From Candidatus Woesearchaeota archaeon (GTDB lineage Archaea; Nanobdellota; Nanobdellia; Woesearchaeales; GW2011-AR9): a stretch of 7,739 nucleotides of DNA. The stretch is from NCBI GenBank assembly GCA_016181345.1, contig JACOZM010000075.1:1-7739 (forward strand), read 5' to 3'. Position 1 is the stretch's first letter. Each line of letters starts with the position of its first letter. Positions 5,467 through 7,739 of this stretch are shown in pieces. The translations under genes and the position numbers were made by a program. The notes under the pieces were generated by a model, which was not told the DNA's origin, did no database searches, and worked only from the letters and a program-made list of their open reading frames with translations.

Positions 5467-5562
5467 TTCTTGAGTTTAATTCTTCTTGAGTTTAATTCTT
5501 CTTGAGTTTAATTCTTCTTGAGTTTAATTCTTCTTGAGTTTAATTCTTCTTGAGTTTAATTC
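5467..5562. repeat. Six perfect 16-bp tandem repeats
   Basis: The unit TTCTTGAGTTTAATTC is repeated head to tail six times without a mismatch (5467-5482, 5483-5498, 5499-5514, 5515-5530, 5531-5546, 5547-5562). There are no spacers, so it is not a CRISPR array, and 16 is not a codon multiple, so it is not coding. It lies between the convergent 4946 and uS10 genes. The lack of divergence suggests recent expansion. It could be a simple VNTR, a protein-binding iteron array or a transcript-end element. The rest of the region up to 5678 is AT-rich with nothing I can name. Confidence 0.92.
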
Positions 5563-5678
5563 TTAATTGTTCAGAACTTTAAAAGGATACAATTCTGTTA
5601 AAAATTTTTAAGGAACAAGCAAGAAGAATCATAAGCATTTACATAAAGAATTAATCAAAATTAATCAACTATATTATT

Positions 5679-5918
5679 CTAAACATCAACCATTTCAATC
5701 TCAATATTGAGACCTTCAGGAATAGGAACTCTCATCACTAAACGTAGCGTCCGTTCATCAGCGCCTAAATCAATCAAACGTTTATGCACTCGCATTTCAT
5801 ATTTTTCCCAAGTAGCAGTTCCATTGCCGCAGGGACCTTTACGAGTGGTGACCTTTAATTTTTTTGTTGGTAACCCTATCAAAAGAATCTTGTTTTTTAG
5901 CAACCATATATATTTCAC
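5679..5918 (-). CDS. rps10: 30S ribosomal protein uS10, N-terminally short, probable start frameshift
   Basis: uS10 binds 16S rRNA in the head of the small subunit. The C-terminal two-thirds is unmistakable: [44 protein letters not shown] and the closing [11 protein letters not shown]. The family is about 100 aa and normally has a first strand, a helix and SGPIP before LPTKK; here only about 15 residues precede it and they do not resemble that part. The frame can open only at GTG 5918, inside the Shine-Dalgarno, or at TTG 5903. The well-placed ATG at 5907 is in another frame and stops after 22 codons. Removing one A from the A6 run at 5898-5893 would join that ATG to the uS10 frame and give about 75 aa. 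It may be a partial second copy, a decayed copy, or a sequence with a one-base error; the missing N-terminal half is not found upstream. Confidence 0.75.
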   Translation of the reverse strand: MKYIWLLKNKILLIGLPTKKLKVTTRKGPCGNGTATWEKYEMRVHKRLIDLGADERTLRLVMRVPIPEGLNIEIEMVDV

Positions 5919-5922
5919 CTCT
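5916..5922 (-). promoter_or_regulatory. Shine-Dalgarno of the uS10 gene
   Basis: GAGGTG within GAGAGGTGA on the minus strand, about 8 nt before ATG 5907. It fits that ATG better than the in-frame TTG at 5903, and it overlaps the in-frame GTG at 5918. Confidence 0.6.
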
Positions 5923-5926
5923 CTTT

Positions 5927-5937
5927 TTATATATAAA
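5927..5937 (-). promoter_or_regulatory. TATA-like box close to the uS10 start
   Basis: TTTATATATAA on the minus strand, with its first T 30 bp before ATG 5907, the same spacing as the leaderless genes in this window. A second TATA-like sequence, CTTTATATATAA at 5985-5974, would instead give a leader of about 45 nt containing the Shine-Dalgarno. Confidence 0.5.
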
Positions 5938-5993
5938 TTTTATTGTAATCGCAACTATATTACTATGGCATAGTTATATATAAAGCTTACATA

Positions 5994-6134
5994 TGACTAT
6001 TAAGTGGCTAAATCACCAGACTAATAAATAATTGCACTTTAAAGTCAGATTAAGACTAAAAAGTCAAAAGGCTACAAAAGAGTCAGAGCCCTTTAACAGC
6101 AAAGCTTAATAAAACCAAGTTACTCTAGAATTAT
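5994..6134. other. Divergent intergenic region between the uS10 and GDSL genes
   Basis: AT-rich and non-coding in all frames. It holds several GTCA words and a weak bulged hairpin near 6067-6095. A weak TATA-like CTTAATAAAA at 6105-6114 lies 30 bp before ATG 6135. I see no tRNA or other RNA gene here. Confidence 0.5.
6105..6114 (+). promoter_or_regulatory. Weak TATA-like box of the GDSL gene
   Basis: CTTAATAAAA, with its first base 30 bp before ATG 6135. There is no Shine-Dalgarno, consistent with leaderless translation. Confidence 0.45.
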
Positions 6135-6770
6135 ATGCCGCAGATATTTGCATTTGGCGATACTATTGTATATGGTGCCTGGGATGCAGAAGGTGGCTGG
6201 GTCAACAGGCTGAGAAAAGTTGTAGATAAAAAAGTACTCTCACATCCAAGCCTATACTATCTTGTATATAACCTAGGGGTATCTGGTGACACTTCCCAAG
6301 AGCTGCTAGACAGGTTTGAAAGGGAGCTAGAGCATAGAAAAGACCCTGAAGAAGAATCTATATTTATCTTCGCTGTAGGCATTAATGACTCCATCTTCGA
6401 CCAGAAATTGAACTCTACAGTTACAATATCTACAAAATTTGCTGATAACATCCGCAGGCTTCATGACTTAGCTAAGAAACATTCTGGTAAGATTGTATTT
6501 GTCGGCCTTACTCCTGTAGATGAGGAGAAATGCCTTAAGATGAAGGTAGATAAATCCTATAGTAATAGTAATATAATGGAATACAACAAGATAATCAAGA
6601 CATTCTGCGAAGAGAACAATATACATTTCATAGATGTATTTGACAAGTTTATGAATCTAGACTATAAAACACTATTAGAAGACGGTCTGCATCCAAATAG
6701 CGAGGGGCATGAGCTCTTATTCAAGCAAGTTAAGAGCTATTTGGTAAGCAGCGGCATAGTTAATGTATAA
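6135..6770 (+). CDS. GDSL/SGNH-fold hydrolase-like protein with Ser-to-Thr at the nucleophile
   Basis: A 211-aa cytosolic protein of the SGNH family, whose members are esterases, lipases or acyl-hydrolases acting through a Ser-His-Asp triad. Block I is FAFGDTIVYGAWD (5-17): the usual GDS is GDT, so the nucleophile Ser is Thr10. Block II is NLGVSGDTS (46-54, Gly48). Block III is GINDS (82-86, Asn84 as oxyanion residue). Block V is DGLHPNSEGH (183-192, with Asp183 and His186). Apart from Thr10 the active site is intact. Length and block spacing are normal and there is no signal peptide. The substrate cannot be told from sequence. It is followed by valS on the same strand, 68 nt away, and both genes share a codon use richer in ATA and AGG than the genes to the left. 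The start is the leaderless-spaced ATG at 6135. Confidence 0.92.
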   Translation: MPQIFAFGDTIVYGAWDAEGGWVNRLRKVVDKKVLSHPSLYYLVYNLGVSGDTSQELLDRFERELEHRKDPEEESIFIFAVGINDSIFDQKLNSTVTISTKFADNIRRLHDLAKKHSGKIVFVGLTPVDEEKCLKMKVDKSYSNSNIMEYNKIIKTFCEENNIHFIDVFDKFMNLDYKTLLEDGLHPNSEGHELLFKQVKSYLVSSGIVNV

Positions 6771-6777
6771 CATTTTA

Positions 6778-6800
6778 ATAAACTTTTTCTAAAAGTTTAT
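6778..6800. promoter_or_regulatory. Perfect 10-bp inverted repeat before the valS promoter
   Basis: ATAAACTTTT (6778-6787) and AAAAGTTTAT (6791-6800) are perfect inverts around TCT. It lies 7 nt after the GDSL stop codon and ends 8 bp before the valS TATA-like box. It may be a terminator hairpin for the upstream gene or an operator for valS; no T run follows on the plus strand. Confidence 0.55.
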
Positions 6801-6808
6801 AGCAAACA

Positions 6809-6817
6809 TTTAAAAAT
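6809..6817 (+). promoter_or_regulatory. TATA-like box of valS
   Basis: TTTAAAAAT, with its first T 30 bp before the A of ATG 6839. There is no Shine-Dalgarno, so a leaderless start is likely. Confidence 0.55.
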
Positions 6818-6838
6818 CTCTTTCCTAGCAACTTATAT

Positions 6839-7739
6839 ATGGAATTGCCAAAAGAGTACAATGCAAAAGAAATAGAAGAAAAATGGCAGAAATTCTGGGA
6901 GAGCAGCCATATATACAAGTTTGACAGCAAGAGCAAGAAGCCAGTATATTCCATAGATGTCCCTCCGCCATATGCTTCAGCAGGCCATCTACATATAGGC
7001 CATGCCCTACACTATACTCAATTCGAGATAATAGCAAGATACAAAAGGATGGCTGGCTACAACATCTACTTCGCTCCTTGTTTCGACAATAACGGCCTGC
7101 CAACAGAGAAGTATGTAGAGGAAAAATACCAGCTGTCTAAGGCCTCAACTACCAGGCAGGAATTCCGTAGGCTATGCAAGAAAGAATCAGCCAAGATAGA
7201 GAAGGAATATGCTGATCGTTTCTTCAGAAAGCTAGGCCATTCTTATGACTGGCAGTTATTATACACTACCATAGACCTAGAAGCACAAAAGGCAGCCCAG
7301 ACTTCCTTCCTTGACTTGATAGAAAAGAAGCTATGCTATAGGGATGAGGAGCCAACATTGTTCTGTACAAATCATCAGACTGCATTAGCCCAAGCAGAGG
7401 TAGAAGATTTAGAAAGAACAACTACTCTTAACTATATAAAATTTGATACAGATGATGGCGAGAAGATCACAATTGCAACCACAAGGCCAGAATTTATTCC
7501 TGCATGCGTTGCTCTCTTCTATCATCCAAAAGACACCAGGTATAAATATCTGAAAGGCAAGAAAGCAATTGTCCCATTGACTAATGAGAATGTGCCAATA
7601 TTGCAGGATGACAAGGTAGACAAGGATTTTGGCACTGGCCTTGTCATGATCTGTACATTTGGTGATAAGACAGATATAGAATGGTGGAAGAAGCATAAGC
7701 TTCCATTAAAAGCTATTCTAAATAAAGAAGGCAAGCTGC
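6839..7739 (+). CDS. valS: Valyl-tRNA synthetase (3' partial)
   Basis: ValRS activates valine with ATP and loads tRNA-Val in the cytosol, with a CP1 domain that edits mischarged Thr. The visible 300 residues run off the right edge; the complete enzyme is usually 800-900 aa. Seen in order: the N-terminal helix KEYNAKEIEEKWQKFW (5-20), the PPP then HIGH signature (42-44 and 52-55) followed by ALHYTQFEIIARYKRM, FDNNGLPTE (residues 84-92) in the Rossmann half, CTNHQTALAQAEVED leading into CP1, and the editing-site strand TIATTRPE. GTGLVMICTFGDKTDIEWW near the end matches archaeal and bacterial ValRS rather than IleRS or LeuRS. The KMSKS loop and anticodon domain are outside the window. ATG 6839 fits the TATA spacing and the start of homology (MELPKEYN). 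Confidence 0.96.
   Translation, partial: MELPKEYNAKEIEEKWQKFWESSHIYKFDSKSKKPVYSIDVPPPYASAGHLHIGHALHYTQFEIIARYKRMAGYNIYFAPCFDNNGLPTEKYVEEKYQLSKASTTRQEFRRLCKKESAKIEKEYADRFFRKLGHSYDWQLLYTTIDLEAQKAAQTSFLDLIEKKLCYRDEEPTLFCTNHQTALAQAEVEDLERTTTLNYIKFDTDDGEKITIATTRPEFIPACVALFYHPKDTRYKYLKGKKAIVPLTNENVPILQDDKVDKDFGTGLVMICTFGDKTDIEWWKKHKLPLKAILNKEGKL

Noticed and set aside
5467..5562. CRISPR array
   Set aside because: The 16-bp units are directly adjacent with no spacers and no cas genes are nearby.
5707..5973. Plus-strand ORF of 88 codons
   Set aside because: It is antisense to uS10, whose motifs on the minus strand are unambiguous.
6067..6095. Hairpin in the uS10-GDSL gap as a tRNA or small RNA
   Set aside because: The stem is short and bulged, there is no tRNA T-loop motif or acceptor stem, and the sequence is AT-rich.
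6257..6451. Minus-strand ORF of 64 codons
   Set aside because: It is antisense to the GDSL gene and very Ser-rich, as expected of a shadow frame.
6825..7734. Minus-strand ORFs opposite valS
   Set aside because: Their Cys/Ser/Leu-rich translations have no motifs; the plus strand encodes ValRS with HIGH and CP1 motifs.

Overview
The window reads as archaeal DNA. The evidence is an archaeal-type riboflavin gene set (CTP-dependent riboflavin kinase RibK, archaeal riboflavin synthase RibC, and a lumazine synthase of the archaeal type), an archaeal/eukaryotic-type ribosomal protein uS10, an archaeal-type valyl-tRNA synthetase, AT-rich TATA boxes of the form TTTATAWAW, and apparent leaderless starts. 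The compact layout and the GDSL protein resemble DPANN archaea (Woesearchaeota/Pacearchaeota-like), but the lineage is an inference.

Layout: (1) 3-1730 (+) is the 3' part of a long helical protein ending in a basic linker and a DUF2325-like domain; it runs off the left edge. (2) 1731-2036 is a convergent intergenic region. It is dominated by a 197-bp nested inverted-repeat element, 1782-1978, flanked by A6 on each side, which could be a structured RNA or a MITE. (3) 2037-3326 (-) is a tight ribK-ribC-ribH operon. Its 5' end carries a 12-nt tandem repeat that puts an in-frame ATG in each of seven units, with one in-frame stop. (4) 3327-3637 is a divergent promoter region with a palindrome between two TATA boxes. 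(5) 3638-5389 (+) holds two paralogous small alpha/beta proteins of unknown family on either side of a SAM-dependent methyltransferase. (6) 5387-5678 carries a (TAA)8 run at a stop codon and six perfect 16-bp tandem repeats. (7) 5679-5918 (-) is an N-terminally short uS10 with a probable frameshift at its start. (8) 6135-7739 (+) holds a GDSL/SGNH hydrolase whose catalytic serine position is threonine, then the 5' part of valS, running off the right edge.

Working together: RibH condenses the pyrimidine and butanone-phosphate precursors to lumazine, RibC converts lumazine to riboflavin, and RibK phosphorylates it to FMN, so one operon covers the last steps to FMN. The paralog-methyltransferase-paralog block looks like a small accessory cassette; each gene has its own promoter. 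The distance from the first base of the TATA box to the A of the ATG is about 30-31 bp for the methyltransferase, the second paralog, the GDSL gene and valS. This favours leaderless translation and was used to choose starts. Codon use changes between the left block and 6135-7739, where ATA and AGG are common. The two halves may therefore have different histories.
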